A stretch of DNA of 64,000 nt from Cytobacillus firmus NBRC 15306 (GCF_001591465.1 NZ_BCUY01000011.1:1-64000), one strand, 5' to 3'; positions 53,592 to 61,870 are shown, counted from the stretch's first letter. Made by a program: numbers and translations. The notes: generated from the letters alone by a model not told the origin.

Positions 53592-54349
53592 GAGGTCACC
53601 TCTTTCAGCCAGGCAAAGCTCTCAGCGCTTCTGCCTTGCGGATTATATTCAAGGCCAATATTGCCTTTATAGTATTTCTGCAAATAGAGAAGGATCTCTT
53701 TATAGTCCATTTCCCCCGTCCCCGGCTCATGTCTGCCTGGGCAGTCGGCAAGCTGCACATGCGAAACCAGCTCAGCATACTTTTGGAAAAAAGAAAGAGC
53801 TTGGCCATGTATTCTTTCAATATGGTAAAAGTCGAATTGCAGCTTCAAATTCGGCAAACCGACACTATTGATAATCTCTTCTGCCTGCTGGATATCTTTT
53901 AAGAAATAGCCAGGTATGTCGAATGGATTGATTGGTTCAATTAATAAGTTAATTCCTTGTTCAGACATAGCATTGCCCGCAAAAAAGAGATTTTCATTAA
54001 AAACATTCTGATTCTTACTGTGGTATACCCCCGCCATGCAATGAATCTGCTTTACCTCAAGGCCTTTCGCATAACGGATCCCGATTTCAACTGAATTTCT
54101 GAATTCTTCTATGCGATTGGGATCTGCAGCGAGTCCCCTGTCCCCTTCTTCCCATTTACCGGGAGGCAGGTTTATTAAAATCATGGATAAATCATTGCGC
54201 CTAAGCTCATTTCTTATTTCTTCTATTGTATTAGCATATGGAAATTGGCATTCCACAAGATCAAAACCAGCTTCACGGGCTTTTTTGAAGCGGTCCAAAA
54301 AAGGAACTTCTGTAAAAACGGTTGAAAGATTGACAGAAAATCTATTCAT
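53588..54349 (-). CDS. hyi: Hydroxypyruvate isomerase-like TIM barrel
   Basis: 253 residues of the AP-endonuclease-2/xylose-isomerase-like fold. It begins MNRFSVNLSTVFTEVPFLDRFKKAREAGFDLVECQFPY, typical of Hyi. Metal-binding carboxylates are in LLIEPINPFDIPGYFL, QFDFYHIERIHG and GLEYNPQG. Hyi interconverts hydroxypyruvate and tartronate semialdehyde, which the overlapping dehydrogenase gene product would reduce. No glyoxylate carboligase is in the window. The start at 54349 follows AAAGGAGG; the 27-codon upstream extension has no site of its own. Confidence 0.82.
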   Translation of the reverse strand: MNRFSVNLSTVFTEVPFLDRFKKAREAGFDLVECQFPYANTIEEIRNELRRNDLSMILINLPPGKWEEGDRGLAADPNRIEEFRNSVEIGIRYAKGLEVKQIHCMAGVYHSKNQNVFNENLFFAGNAMSEQGINLLIEPINPFDIPGYFLKDIQQAEEIINSVGLPNLKLQFDFYHIERIHGQALSFFQKYAELVSHVQLADCPGRHEPGTGEMDYKEILLYLQKYYKGNIGLEYNPQGRSAESFAWLKEVTS

Positions 54350-54455
54350 GAAAGCCTCCTTTAAAAGGATTTTTGATTTACAATTACTCCTCCCATTAGT
54401 CTTTTCTACATTAATTCGGTAAAAACGCAAAGAATCCTTTTTACTTTATCAAACA

Positions 54456-54484
54456 AAAAACTGCTCAATACTTGAGCAGCCCTT
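54456..54484 (-). terminator. Terminator after the RidA gene
   Basis: Minus strand CTGCTCAA-GTA-TTGAGCAG followed by six T, just after the stop at 54494. Confidence 0.88.
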
Positions 54485-54493
54485 ATCTGGAAT

Positions 54494-54967
54494 TTATTCT
54501 ATTTCAACTATCATTTCAATTTCTACAGGAGCACCGCCTGGCAATGAAGCCAGTCCCACCGCTTTCCTGGCATGTCCGTTTTCCTTGCCGAAAATATCAT
54601 GCAGCAGTTCTGATGCTGCATTAATGACGATAGGATGATATTTAAAGTCACTTGTTGAGGCAACATATCCATCCATTTTGATGATTCTTTTTACTTTATT
54701 TAAATCTCCAATGATTCCTTTAAGGGCTGCCAGCAAATTCAGCGTACAAATTCGTGCCGCATCCTTTGCTTCTTCGATTGAAATGCCTGCCCCGACAATT
54801 CCAGTATACTTTTGAAGACCATTTACCCTGGGTGTTTGCCCGGACAAATAGACAATCTTTCCTGAGATAACGCCCGGTTCAAAAGGCATTCGGATATCAG
54901 TCAATACAGGGAGCTGGATATTCAGCTCTTCCAGTCTTTCTTCAATTCCCTTTTTTACCCCTTCCAT
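54494..54967 (-). CDS. RidA-family enamine/imine deaminase-like protein
   Basis: 157 residues, YjgF/RidA fold (longer Rid subgroup). Visible are VISGKIVYLSGQTPRVNG, AARICTLNLLAALKGIIGDLNKV and the C-terminal ARKAVGLASLPGGAPVEIEMIVE with the conserved Arg. The family hydrolyses reactive imines formed by amino-acid or amine catabolism, or has adapted to specific imine substrates. Its place among oxidoreductases of the GntR region fits turnover of an amine-derived imine. It lies two bases from the CxxH/CxxC gene. Confidence 0.85.
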   Translation of the reverse strand: MEGVKKGIEERLEELNIQLPVLTDIRMPFEPGVISGKIVYLSGQTPRVNGLQKYTGIVGAGISIEEAKDAARICTLNLLAALKGIIGDLNKVKRIIKMDGYVASTSDFKYHPIVINAASELLHDIFGKENGHARKAVGLASLPGGAPVEIEMIVEIE

Positions 54968-54969
54968 TA

Positions 54970-55167
54970 CTAAGCCTCCTGGGAAACACTTTGTTTTAAT
55001 GAAGAATAAAGTTGTTTAGTGAATTTAAATGAGCGGTGAGTATAATAGACTTTAGCGAAAGCATGATTTTCACAAAGTGAGCATTTGATTTCATATGGAG
55101 CTTTTCGAATATGAGGTGTTTTTAATATTTGCATGGCTTCTTTTAAATGAGTGCTGCAAACCCACAT
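54970..55167 (-). CDS. Small CxxH/CxxC protein (TIGR04129-like)
   Basis: 65 residues starting MWVCSTHLKEAM, with a C-x2-H pair at the N-terminus and CSLCENHAFAKVYYTHRSFKF in the centre. This matches the small bacillar CxxH/CxxC family that includes YyzF, presumed zinc-binding. Function unknown. A GAAGGTG ribosome binding site precedes the ATG, and RidA follows after two bases, so the two are cotranscribed, which is unusual for this family. Confidence 0.75.
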   Translation of the reverse strand: MWVCSTHLKEAMQILKTPHIRKAPYEIKCSLCENHAFAKVYYTHRSFKFTKQLYSSLKQSVSQEA

Positions 55168-55262
55168 AATTTCACCTTCTTCTATATTATTGGGAATTTA
55201 TTTTGTAACCTGCAACGGGCTGAAATTGAGTTCCTCTATTACAGAATGCAGTCTAGAGAATC

Positions 55263-55613
55263 TCATTTTCCTGTAGAAACGGCTTGCTTCAATTTATCCG
55301 GCTTTCTCTTTTTTACCTGATCTGTCACTTTATCATCCCAGGAAATGGTGACATCCCCGTTTGTTACAAAAGTCTGGCATCCTAAACGGTAGCCTTTTTC
55401 CAGCCACTCTTCTCCCAGCTTTCTTCTTTCCTGGATTTTCACGTTGTCCAGGTATTCGGACCCTTCTTCCGTTTTAAAAACACAAGTGCCGCAAATTCCG
55501 CCGCCGCAGCGATTTGGCAGATCACCATCATATCGGAGCGACATTCTTAATATATTAGAATCCTCAGGCACTTCCAGAGTTTTGCTGCTGTTGACAAAAT
55601 GGATGTTTGGCAT
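55263..55613 (-). CDS. 2Fe-2S plant-type ferredoxin (copy 1 of the GntR region)
   Basis: 116 residues. Cluster ligands lie in NRCGGGICGTCVF (C-x5-C... grouped as C, C, C) and the distal Cys in LGCQTFV, with a DGDLPNRCGGG loop typical of chloroplast/adrenodoxin-like folds. It carries single electrons, most likely to an oxygenase. The start at 55613 (MPNIHFVN) has GGGAGG; the longer reading has none. Its promoter (-35 TTGTCT, 17 bases, -10 TATATT) overlaps a TGGTATA/TATACCA palindrome, one of the GntR-type operators. Confidence 0.88.
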   Translation of the reverse strand: MPNIHFVNSSKTLEVPEDSNILRMSLRYDGDLPNRCGGGICGTCVFKTEEGSEYLDNVKIQERRKLGEEWLEKGYRLGCQTFVTNGDVTISWDDKVTDQVKKRKPDKLKQAVSTGK

Positions 55614-55650
55614 GTTTGAATTCCTCCCTGTGATTTCGTTTATTGGTTCT

Positions 55651-55667
55651 TGGTATACAATATACCA
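55651..55667. promoter_or_regulatory. GTATAC operator, site 1 (ferredoxin 1)
   Basis: TGGTATA-CAA-TATACCA is a perfect inverted repeat that covers the -10 (TATATT) of the ferredoxin promoter, a repressing position. Candidate binding site of the GntR regulator at 55710. Confidence 0.75.
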
Positions 55668-55709
55668 CAATTATAATATTCAGACAATACTAAACCTTTA
55701 ATTAATTTA

Positions 55710-56396
55710 TTAGTTTTTAACAGTCCCTCTCTTTTTAATTCGGTTCACATAGGCCATATAGGCCTTCTTTGAATTTTCAATATGAATCCTCATCAGGTAT
55801 TCCGCTATTTCGGCATCTTTATCGCGAAGTGCTTTCATTATTCCAATATGTTCCTTTAATGAGTCCTTTCTTCTTCCGGGTGTTTCATATCCCATATTGG
55901 CGGCCATGTGAATGAAGTCAATCAAGCCTGATAGGATTTCATATAGCTTTGGGCTCTTGGATGCCTTATTAATCAGCCTGTTCATTTGAATATGTTCAGA
56001 ATTGAAGTGTTCCTCATCCCGTCCACTCAGTTCCACCAGTTCCCTGATTTTGAGATCCAGTTCTTTTTGTGTGTCTGAATCCATTCTTTGCGCCGCCAAT
56101 TTTACAGCCAGCACCTCAAGAGAAGAAAGGATGGTAAAGACCTCCAGTACTTCATCCTCTGAGATATTGGAGATAACAACCCCTTTTCTGGGAACTGTTT
56201 TCACGAAGCCCTGGGATTCCAGCCTGAACAACGCCTCTCGAATCGGTGTGCGGCTGATGTTTAGTTTGGCTGCAAGTTCTCTTTCTACCAGTCTGTCCCC
56301 TGCCTGGTATTCTCCTTCTAAAATAAGTTTTTTTAGATACAAATACGCATGTTCGCGTATAGATATTAAGTTATTTTCCCCCCATATTTTTTCCAT
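55710..56396 (-). CDS. GntR-family regulator, FadR/FCD subfamily
   Basis: 228 residues. N-terminal winged helix (about 12-75) with LILEGEYQAGDRLVERELAAKLNISRTPIREALFRLESQGFVKTVPRKGVVI, quoted by its ends LILEGEY and GVVI; then an all-helical FCD effector domain with the metal-ligand style residues Asp/His near 100, 150 and 195. FCD regulators usually sense organic acids and bind sites with a GTATAC-like core. It is cotranscribed with the two CHR genes (15-base gap) and is the best candidate for the repeated operator of this region. Confidence 0.9.
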   Translation of the reverse strand: MEKIWGENNLISIREHAYLYLKKLILEGEYQAGDRLVERELAAKLNISRTPIREALFRLESQGFVKTVPRKGVVISNISEDEVLEVFTILSSLEVLAVKLAAQRMDSDTQKELDLKIRELVELSGRDEEHFNSEHIQMNRLINKASKSPKLYEILSGLIDFIHMAANMGYETPGRRKDSLKEHIGIMKALRDKDAEIAEYLMRIHIENSKKAYMAYVNRIKKRGTVKN

Positions 56397-56411
56397 TGTT
56401 TCACCGCCTGT

Positions 56412-56942
56412 TTAAGATAAAAAGATCCCTCCATAAAATAAAGCTCCGAATATAACAAGAGAAGGATGAACCTTGAATTTGATTAATGTTAAATAGCTGA
56501 CGGCTGCAAGAAGTATAAGGTGCAGCATTCCGCTTTTCTCGAAGGCTGACATAAAGAACTGATAGGCCATGACAGCAAGAAGGACAGCAATGACCGGCTG
56601 TACGGATTTGGTCATTAATTTCACTTTAGGAGAATCTTTAAATAAATTCACAAACTTAAACAGCACAATCACTGCCAAAGCGGATGGCAGGATGGTTGCG
56701 GCTAAAGCCACCGCAGCACCCAATACTCCGCCTAGTTCATAACCGATAAATCCGGCCATTTTCGTTGCTATGGGACCCGGCAGCGCATTGGCTATGGCAA
56801 GAACATCCCCAAATTCAGAGAGTGTCATCCAGCCATTGTTATTGACTACTTCAATCTGTATGAGGGGAATTGTTGCGGGTCCCCCTCCGTAACCCAATAA
56901 ATTCGCTATAAAAAATGCCCAAAAGATATCCCAATAGATCAT
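56412..56942 (-). CDS. Half-size CHR (ChrA-type) transporter, second subunit
   Basis: 176 residues, one CHR domain of about six membrane segments with GYGGGPATIPLIQIE, IANALPGPIATKMAGFIGYELGG and TILPSALAVIV. Short-chain CHR proteins occur in pairs that together equal one ChrA. The ATG overlaps the preceding gene by four bases. Known members export chromate, but the position inside a GntR-controlled organic-acid region suggests another anion. Confidence 0.85.
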   Translation of the reverse strand: MIYWDIFWAFFIANLLGYGGGPATIPLIQIEVVNNNGWMTLSEFGDVLAIANALPGPIATKMAGFIGYELGGVLGAAVALAATILPSALAVIVLFKFVNLFKDSPKVKLMTKSVQPVIAVLLAVMAYQFFMSAFEKSGMLHLILLAAVSYLTLIKFKVHPSLVIFGALFYGGIFLS

Positions 56943-57535
56943 GAACTTTTCTCCCTTACTGGCATGTACTCTTCTGCTGCCTTTTTATTCGCCTGTTCTT
57001 TCCGGTGGGCAATATAAAAAGCAGTACTTAAGACAATTGCAATTAAAATACCGGGATGCCATTCCAAAAATTGAACAAAAATTAATGACACTGCGGCCAA
57101 TATGAGGTTTTTTGGCAATCCTAACCCCTGGCTGCCTTTCTGGTAAAAACGATAGGCCATCTCTGCCAGCATAAAACCGATGACTGGTGTCACTCCCTGC
57201 ACCATTCCACTGACAATTGGGGACTGGCGGAAAGAGTATAAAACGCCCAGCAAAGCTAACATAGCAATAATGGAAGGAAGTATATGAGTAAGGATGGCTA
57301 CAGCGGCACCCAAACCGCCTTTGACTTTATAGCCGATATAGGCAGCCATCTTTGTTGCAATCGGTCCGGGCAATGTATTGGCTAGCGCCAGAGTCTCTCC
57401 GAATTCCTCCTCCGTCATCCACTTATATTTCTTGACTGCTTCAAATTCGATCAGTGGTATCGTCGAGGGACCTCCTCCATACCCTGTCACACCGGTACGT
57501 GCAAATCCAACCGCCAATTCAAGATAAGGCTTCAT
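56939..57535 (-). CDS. Half-size CHR (ChrA-type) transporter, first subunit
   Basis: 198 residues with the same plan: GVTGYGGGPSTIPLIEFEAVKK, LANTLPGPIATKMAAYIGYKVKG and THILPSIIAMLALLG, then a charged tail (AHRKEQANKKAAEEYMPVREKSS) absent from its partner. Forms the other half of the antiparallel CHR pair. Upstream is a hairpin at 57576-57616 that may limit read-through from the GlcG gene. Confidence 0.85.
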   Translation of the reverse strand: MKPYLELAVGFARTGVTGYGGGPSTIPLIEFEAVKKYKWMTEEEFGETLALANTLPGPIATKMAAYIGYKVKGGLGAAVAILTHILPSIIAMLALLGVLYSFRQSPIVSGMVQGVTPVIGFMLAEMAYRFYQKGSQGLGLPKNLILAAVSLIFVQFLEWHPGILIAIVLSTAFYIAHRKEQANKKAAEEYMPVREKSS

Positions 57536-57575
57536 CCGATCCTCCCCTTTTTTAGATGCTTCTGACTGAAGAAGG

Positions 57576-57616
57576 ACCTCATTTCGCTATCTATTTATAA
57601 CGGATGAGGTCCCTTT
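57576..57616 (-). terminator. Weak terminator or processing hairpin after the GlcG gene
   Basis: GGGACCTCAT pairs with ATGAGGTCC across a 20-base AT-rich loop, with only TTCTTC downstream. Confidence 0.45.
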
Positions 57617-57619
57617 CTA

Positions 57620-58099
57620 TTATTTTTTTATATCCGCTTCGGTTACGACTTCATAGCCGTCTTTTTCCAGGTAAATTTGAAGGGCTTTAAGTGCAGCAGT
57701 CCCTACAGCGGTATCCTGCTCGCCGTTTCCTCCGCTGATGCCGATTCCTCCAACAACCTCACCATTTACCACAATTGGGAACCCTCCGACAAACACAGCA
57801 AATTTGCCATTAAGCATATGCTGAATGCCAAATGCCTCATTGCCAGGCAGGGCAGGCCCGTTCGGTTCTTTATTGAATAGATGGGTGGAGCGTTTGTGGC
57901 CGGCGGCAGTGTATGCCTTAGCAATCGCAATTTCCGGGCCGGTGATTCTTGCTCCATTCATGCGTTCCAGGGCAATGACACTTCCGCCGTCATCGACAAT
58001 CGCAATTGTCTCAAACACATTGATTTCAGCGGACTTTTCCTTTGCTGCTTCAATCATCAATTTTGCTTCTTCCAGTTCAAGCTTTAAAGCTGTTTTCAT
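57620..58099 (-). CDS. GlcG/HbpS-family (DUF336) protein
   Basis: 159 residues with family motifs AIVDDGGSVIALERMNGA, the central AKAYTAAGHKRST and the C-terminal GGFPIVVNGEVVGGIGISGGNGEQDTAVGTAAL (quoted by its ends GGFPIVV and GTAAL). The fold is shared with PduO C-terminal and heme-binding HbpS; GlcG homologues accompany glycolate and other organic-acid oxidation genes. No enzymatic role is settled. It follows the aldehyde dehydrogenase by 20 bases and is probably cotranscribed. Confidence 0.85.
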   Translation of the reverse strand: MKTALKLELEEAKLMIEAAKEKSAEINVFETIAIVDDGGSVIALERMNGARITGPEIAIAKAYTAAGHKRSTHLFNKEPNGPALPGNEAFGIQHMLNGKFAVFVGGFPIVVNGEVVGGIGISGGNGEQDTAVGTAALKALQIYLEKDGYEVVTEADIKK

Positions 58100-58118
58100 C
58101 TTTCATTCTCCTTTAGTT

Positions 58119-59582
58119 TTAATAGCCGATATAAACGGTTTTTACTTGAGTGAAAAACTCCAGGCCAACCCTTCCTGACTCCCGGAACGTAGCCGTGCTT
58201 GATTGCTTTAATCCGCCAAACGGTGCATTGATTAAGTTGCCAGTAGTAGTTCTGTTCACTTTTACTGTCCCTGCCTGTATGTCTTTTGTGAATTGGCTGG
58301 CTGTTTTTAAGTTATTTGTCACGATGGAGGCAGATAATCCGTAGTCAACGTCATTTGCAATCGCAATGGCTTCTTCATATGTATCCGCCTCTATCACAGC
58401 AATTACAGGGCCAAAAATTTCCTCTTTGGCAATGCGGTGACCCGGTTTAACATTTGTAAAAATAGCGGGCTGAACAAAATATCCTTTTTCATATTGGCCA
58501 TCAGTCAGCTGTTTGCCGCCATATACAAGGTCTGCACCATCTTCTTTTCCAAACTCGATATATTTCAGGACATTTTTCAGCTGCTTTTCATTTGCCAGCG
58601 GACCAATCTTTACTCCTTCTTCAAAGCCGCTGCCAATTTTAAGGGCGCTTGTTTTTTCAATTAATTTCTCGACAAATGCTTCTTTTACTTCCTTCATAAC
58701 AATCACTCTGCTTGTACCAGTGCAGGCTTGACCTGTTAAAGAAAACCCGCCATTAACTGTTAATGTGGCCGCCAGATCAAGGTCAGCATCTTCCATAACT
58801 AAAAGCGGGTTTTTCCCCCCCAGCTCCATCTGGGTTCGGGTAGTGAACGAGCTTTTGCTGTGGATGTCCTCACCGGCAGCTGTTGAACCAGTGAATGTAA
58901 CAGCTTTTACAGCAGGGTGGGTGACTAATAAGTCACCCACATCCGAAGCCTTCCCTGTAACAAAATTTAGAACCCCTTTTGGAATTCCTGCCTCATGAAA
59001 TGCTTCTACAAGCCGGACAGCAATCAGAGGAGTATCTGAAGAAGGTTTGAATACAACTGTGTTTCCTGTAATTAATGCTGGAGCAATTTTTCTCGCGGCA
59101 ATGGAGATTGGAAAGTTCCATGGTGTTATCACACTTACAACACCAAGCGGTTCTCTTTCCGTTGAAACTCTCATATTGGGATCATCATTAGGGAAGGTTT
59201 CACCTGTGAAGCTTTGTCCCTCGACCGCATAATAACGAAGTGTTTGTGCAGAGCGGAGCACTTCATTTTTTGCATCACTGACATGCTTACCTTCTTCTCT
59301 TGTCAGTTCTTCTGCATATTTCGCTGCATTTTCTTCGAGATGTGCCGCAGCTTTGTTTAAAATGGCAGCACGCTTGGATGGGGCTGTTTTTGCCCAGCCA
59401 GGGAATGCGTCTCTGGCAGCTTCAATTGCAAGCTTGACATCAGTTTCATTGGATGCCTGAAAAACGCCGATGACATCTTCCGTATTAGCAGGGTTAACAC
59501 TATAAAACTTTTTTTGGCTCCCGGATTCCTGCCATTCACCATTAATATAATTATTGAAAGTTTCTACTTTTGTTGTAATCAA
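58119..59582 (-). CDS. NAD(P)-dependent aldehyde dehydrogenase
   Basis: 487 residues. Catalytic Cys in GQACTGTSR (about residue 288) and general base Glu in MELGGKNPL (about 254); cofactor-binding VITPWNFPISIAARKIAPALITGN and VTFTGSTAAGEDI. Sequence style is that of the succinate-semialdehyde / alpha-ketoglutarate-semialdehyde group. It oxidises an aldehyde intermediate of the local pathway to an acid. The start is TTG 59582 with AAGGTGA. No GTATAC site is directly upstream, so it may be read from the PqqC-like gene or have its own promoter. Confidence 0.9.
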   Translation of the reverse strand: MITTKVETFNNYINGEWQESGSQKKFYSVNPANTEDVIGVFQASNETDVKLAIEAARDAFPGWAKTAPSKRAAILNKAAAHLEENAAKYAEELTREEGKHVSDAKNEVLRSAQTLRYYAVEGQSFTGETFPNDDPNMRVSTEREPLGVVSVITPWNFPISIAARKIAPALITGNTVVFKPSSDTPLIAVRLVEAFHEAGIPKGVLNFVTGKASDVGDLLVTHPAVKAVTFTGSTAAGEDIHSKSSFTTRTQMELGGKNPLLVMEDADLDLAATLTVNGGFSLTGQACTGTSRVIVMKEVKEAFVEKLIEKTSALKIGSGFEEGVKIGPLANEKQLKNVLKYIEFGKEDGADLVYGGKQLTDGQYEKGYFVQPAIFTNVKPGHRIAKEEIFGPVIAVIEADTYEEAIAIANDVDYGLSASIVTNNLKTASQFTKDIQAGTVKVNRTTTGNLINAPFGGLKQSSTATFRESGRVGLEFFTQVKTVYIGY

Positions 59583-59644
59583 ACGATATCACCTTACTCT
59601 CTGTTTATTTCTCCCTTTACTGTGCCAAATTCTTTAGTTATAGA

Positions 59645-59687
59645 AAAAGCCGCCACATAGACCTCGTATAACAAGATTTAATGTGAC
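59645..59687 (-). terminator. Terminator after the diiron-oxidase gene
   Basis: GCCGTCACAT pairs with ATGTGGCGGC, followed on the minus strand by five T. Confidence 0.75.
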
Positions 59688-59704
59688 GGCCTGGATAATA
59701 GATA

Positions 59705-60436
59705 TTATTTTGCTTCTACTAAAGAGCCAAGATCCTGCTCAAGATATTCTCTCCATAGGCCATCCATATACATGCGGCGCATTTTCGCCCCTGTGCGCAC
59801 TACTTCCAGACAGCGCTGCTGTAATTCAGGAGTATCAGCATGATCTAAAACAATCTTATAGCCGCGTTCTCCATGGATTTCATCGGATACGATATGAAGA
59901 TCGAAGAATTCGATTTCTTCATCTGTGAATCCGTATTGAGCACGAAGAGCCGGAGTCTGCTTTCTGTAAATATCCGGAACCTGTGACTCCAATCCGACAA
60001 CAAGAGCTGCAGTTGCTACTACAAAATTTTCCCTTGCAGCTACTGCATAGCACCAGCTTTGAAGCCCTAACGTAGTCGGTGCCATGTTTTCCGGATTGAT
60101 CACACGTTCGCGAGTCGTCCCGCATGCTTCCGCAAAGCGAATAAGCAGGTCAGTATGGCGGTCGGCAGCAATTTCTTCCTCATACATATTCTGAAGTGTG
60201 AAATCTTTTGCTGCTTCAAATTTCGGATCGGTTGGAGTGTTGTGGTAGATGTACGCTAAGTAATCAGCGAAAGGCCCTACATAGTGGTAATGGTTTTCAG
60301 CCCATCTCGCAAAATGTTTTCTTTCCAGTTTTCCTTCAGCCCAAGCTACAGTGAATGGAGCTTTCTGACTGTGGTTTCCTTTAATGGCTTCCTCTAGTTC
60401 TTTACGAAATTCATCTTTAGATAATAATTCTGGCAT
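59705..60436 (-). CDS. Heme-oxygenase-like diiron oxidase (PqqC/CADD-like)
   Basis: 243 residues, all-helical PqqC/TenA superfamily. Unlike cofactor-free PqqC it has a full diiron ligand set in the spacing known for HDO enzymes such as CADD: Glu87 and His94 (E-x6-H), Glu150, and His181, Asp185, His188 (H-x3-D-x2-H). Such enzymes activate O2 for oxidative cleavage or N-oxygenation and need an electron donor; two ferredoxin genes flank it. Good GAGGAGG site. GTATAC operators lie 51 and 124 bases upstream. Substrate unknown. Confidence 0.85.
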   Translation of the reverse strand: MPELLSKDEFRKELEEAIKGNHSQKAPFTVAWAEGKLERKHFARWAENHYHYVGPFADYLAYIYHNTPTDPKFEAAKDFTLQNMYEEEIAADRHTDLLIRFAEACGTTRERVINPENMAPTTLGLQSWCYAVAARENFVVATAALVVGLESQVPDIYRKQTPALRAQYGFTDEEIEFFDLHIVSDEIHGERGYKIVLDHADTPELQQRCLEVVRTGAKMRRMYMDGLWREYLEQDLGSLVEAK

Positions 60437-60483
60437 GTGTAAACTCCTCCTCGAAATTTATGTAGCCTATTGGCACTTGATAT

Positions 60484-60497
60484 TTTGTATACCAAAA
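60484..60497. promoter_or_regulatory. GTATAC operator, site 2 (diiron oxidase)
   Basis: TTTTGTATACCAAA (core 60487-60492), the reverse complement of TTTGGTATACAAAA, close to the start of the diiron-oxidase gene. Confidence 0.7.
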
Positions 60498-60555
60498 CTT
60501 ATAAAAAAATAATAGGTTACTAATTTAGAACCATATTTAATCTTGTTTTTTGGTC

Positions 60556-60569
60556 TTTGGTATACCTTA
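60556..60569. promoter_or_regulatory. GTATAC operator, site 3 (second copy before the diiron oxidase)
   Basis: TTTGGTATACCTTA (core 60560-60565), 73 bases from site 2; a more degenerate right half. Spacing of seven helical turns would allow looping or cooperative binding. Confidence 0.55.
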
Positions 60570-60659
60570 ATGAAATCATAACCTATTCCTTTTCAATTGT
60601 AAACACAATTTTTAGAATTTTTTAAAGATTAATTTTTCTCGGTTGATAGATTGTGAGAA

Positions 60660-61430
60660 TTAATAAAGCAACTCCTCTTTCAGATCAAGCAGCTCGGAAA
60701 GTTCTTCAGCTAGATGATCCAAGGCTTCTTCCACGATCTGCTCTCCGATTTCCCTGCTCCCTTTCCGTCCATCACCAATACAGCCGTTTTCAGTCATTTC
60801 TTCATAGAAATAAAATCCCTGGACAGCTTTCCCCGGCCGTAGTCTTTCCCATCTGCCGCCTTGCTTGATTTCTCCTTTTTCCAAGAGGTCTTCCCTTACC
60901 AGCTCCGGTGCTAGATACAGGGCTTCAGACACTTCACGTTCGCAGCTGTGGCCAAATAAAGGAGATTTTACATATTTCCCGATAGATTCCTTGGCAGACG
61001 CAGTAGTCTTTGCATAGTAGACTTCTACTTCCAATTCCTTTGTGATGTTCATGGCGGCCAGATTCAGTGTAGATTGGTTTCCGCCATGTGAATTCAAAAA
61101 TAAAAACTTCCTGATTCCATGCTGTTTCAGTGAGGAAACCATGTCTGTAAGAACGGCAATCAAGGTAGACGGCTGAAGTGTAATTGTTCCGGGGAAATGG
61201 ATGTGATGCTCGGAAACCCCCATGTTAATTGTTGGCGTCACAATAGCATAAGGAAACATTCTTTGCCCCAGTTTAATCGCCATTCTTTCTGCGAGCACTG
61301 CATCACAACTTTCCGCCATGTGTGGGCCATGCTGCTCATGTGCTCCGACAGGAATTATGGCAAACTCTACTGTTTCTAAGGATTTTTCGACTTCCTTCCA
61401 TGTCATCTTGGTAAGATCAAAACAATTCAT
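60660..61430 (-). CDS. Creatininase-family amidohydrolase
   Basis: 256 residues. Metal site residues are in VGAHEQHGPHMAESCDAVLAE (Glu, His, Asp), LFLNSHGGNQSTLN (His) and the Glu of SCEREVSEALYL. The family hydrolyses small cyclic or linear amides (creatinine, FAPy, mycofactocin precursor, inosose derivatives), so the name does not fix the substrate. Its upstream GTATAC site and separate promoter put it in the same regulon as the diiron oxidase. The ribosome binding site is poor. Confidence 0.87.
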   Translation of the reverse strand: MNCFDLTKMTWKEVEKSLETVEFAIIPVGAHEQHGPHMAESCDAVLAERMAIKLGQRMFPYAIVTPTINMGVSEHHIHFPGTITLQPSTLIAVLTDMVSSLKQHGIRKFLFLNSHGGNQSTLNLAAMNITKELEVEVYYAKTTASAKESIGKYVKSPLFGHSCEREVSEALYLAPELVREDLLEKGEIKQGGRWERLRPGKAVQGFYFYEEMTENGCIGDGRKGSREIGEQIVEEALDHLAEELSELLDLKEELLY

Positions 61431-61459
61431 TTTCTTGATACCCCGCTTGTTTTAGGTAT

Positions 61460-61473
61460 TTTGTATACCAAAA
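61460..61473. promoter_or_regulatory. GTATAC operator, site 4 (creatininase-family gene)
   Basis: TTTTGTATACCAAA (core 61463-61468), identical to site 2 over 14 bases, about 35 bases before the start codon. Confidence 0.72.
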
Positions 61474-61491
61474 ATAAATAAAAATAAAAAA

Positions 61492-61824
61492 CTATTTCGT
61501 AATAGCTGCAGTTGTCTTTTTGGGAGGCTTTACAGAGATGTTTTCCTGTGATATTTCAATGTCGTTTTGGATGGTCATTTGACAGGTTAACCGATATCCT
61601 TCTTTCACTTTGTCGCCAAGCATTTTTTCTTCCTTCCAATTTGGCGGTGCGAGATCATCCCCCCCATTTAATACAATGCACGTACATTTTGTGCATCTTC
61701 CCATGCCGCATCCATATTTTAATTCCGGAAACTGGCGGATCCCTGCAAGCACAACCAAATTGGCATTATCCTTTACCTGCTTTTCCACAATCTCCCCATC
61801 CACATGAAGCGTAACCTTCGGCAT
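61492..61824 (-). CDS. 2Fe-2S ferredoxin (copy 2 of the GntR region)
   Basis: 110 residues. Cluster motif KYGCGMGRCTKCTCIV (C-x4-C-x2-C) and distal Cys in RLTCQMTIQ. The loop differs from copy 1, so the two ferredoxins are not recent duplicates. Probable electron donor of the diiron oxidase. Ribosome binding site AAAGGGG. A GTATAC site lies 50 bases upstream. Confidence 0.88.
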   Translation of the reverse strand: MPKVTLHVDGEIVEKQVKDNANLVVLAGIRQFPELKYGCGMGRCTKCTCIVLNGGDDLAPPNWKEEKMLGDKVKEGYRLTCQMTIQNDIEISQENISVKPPKKTTAAITK

Positions 61825-61870
61825 AACATTACCCCTTTCAGTTTATTCTAAAAATTTAGATACTTTTTTC

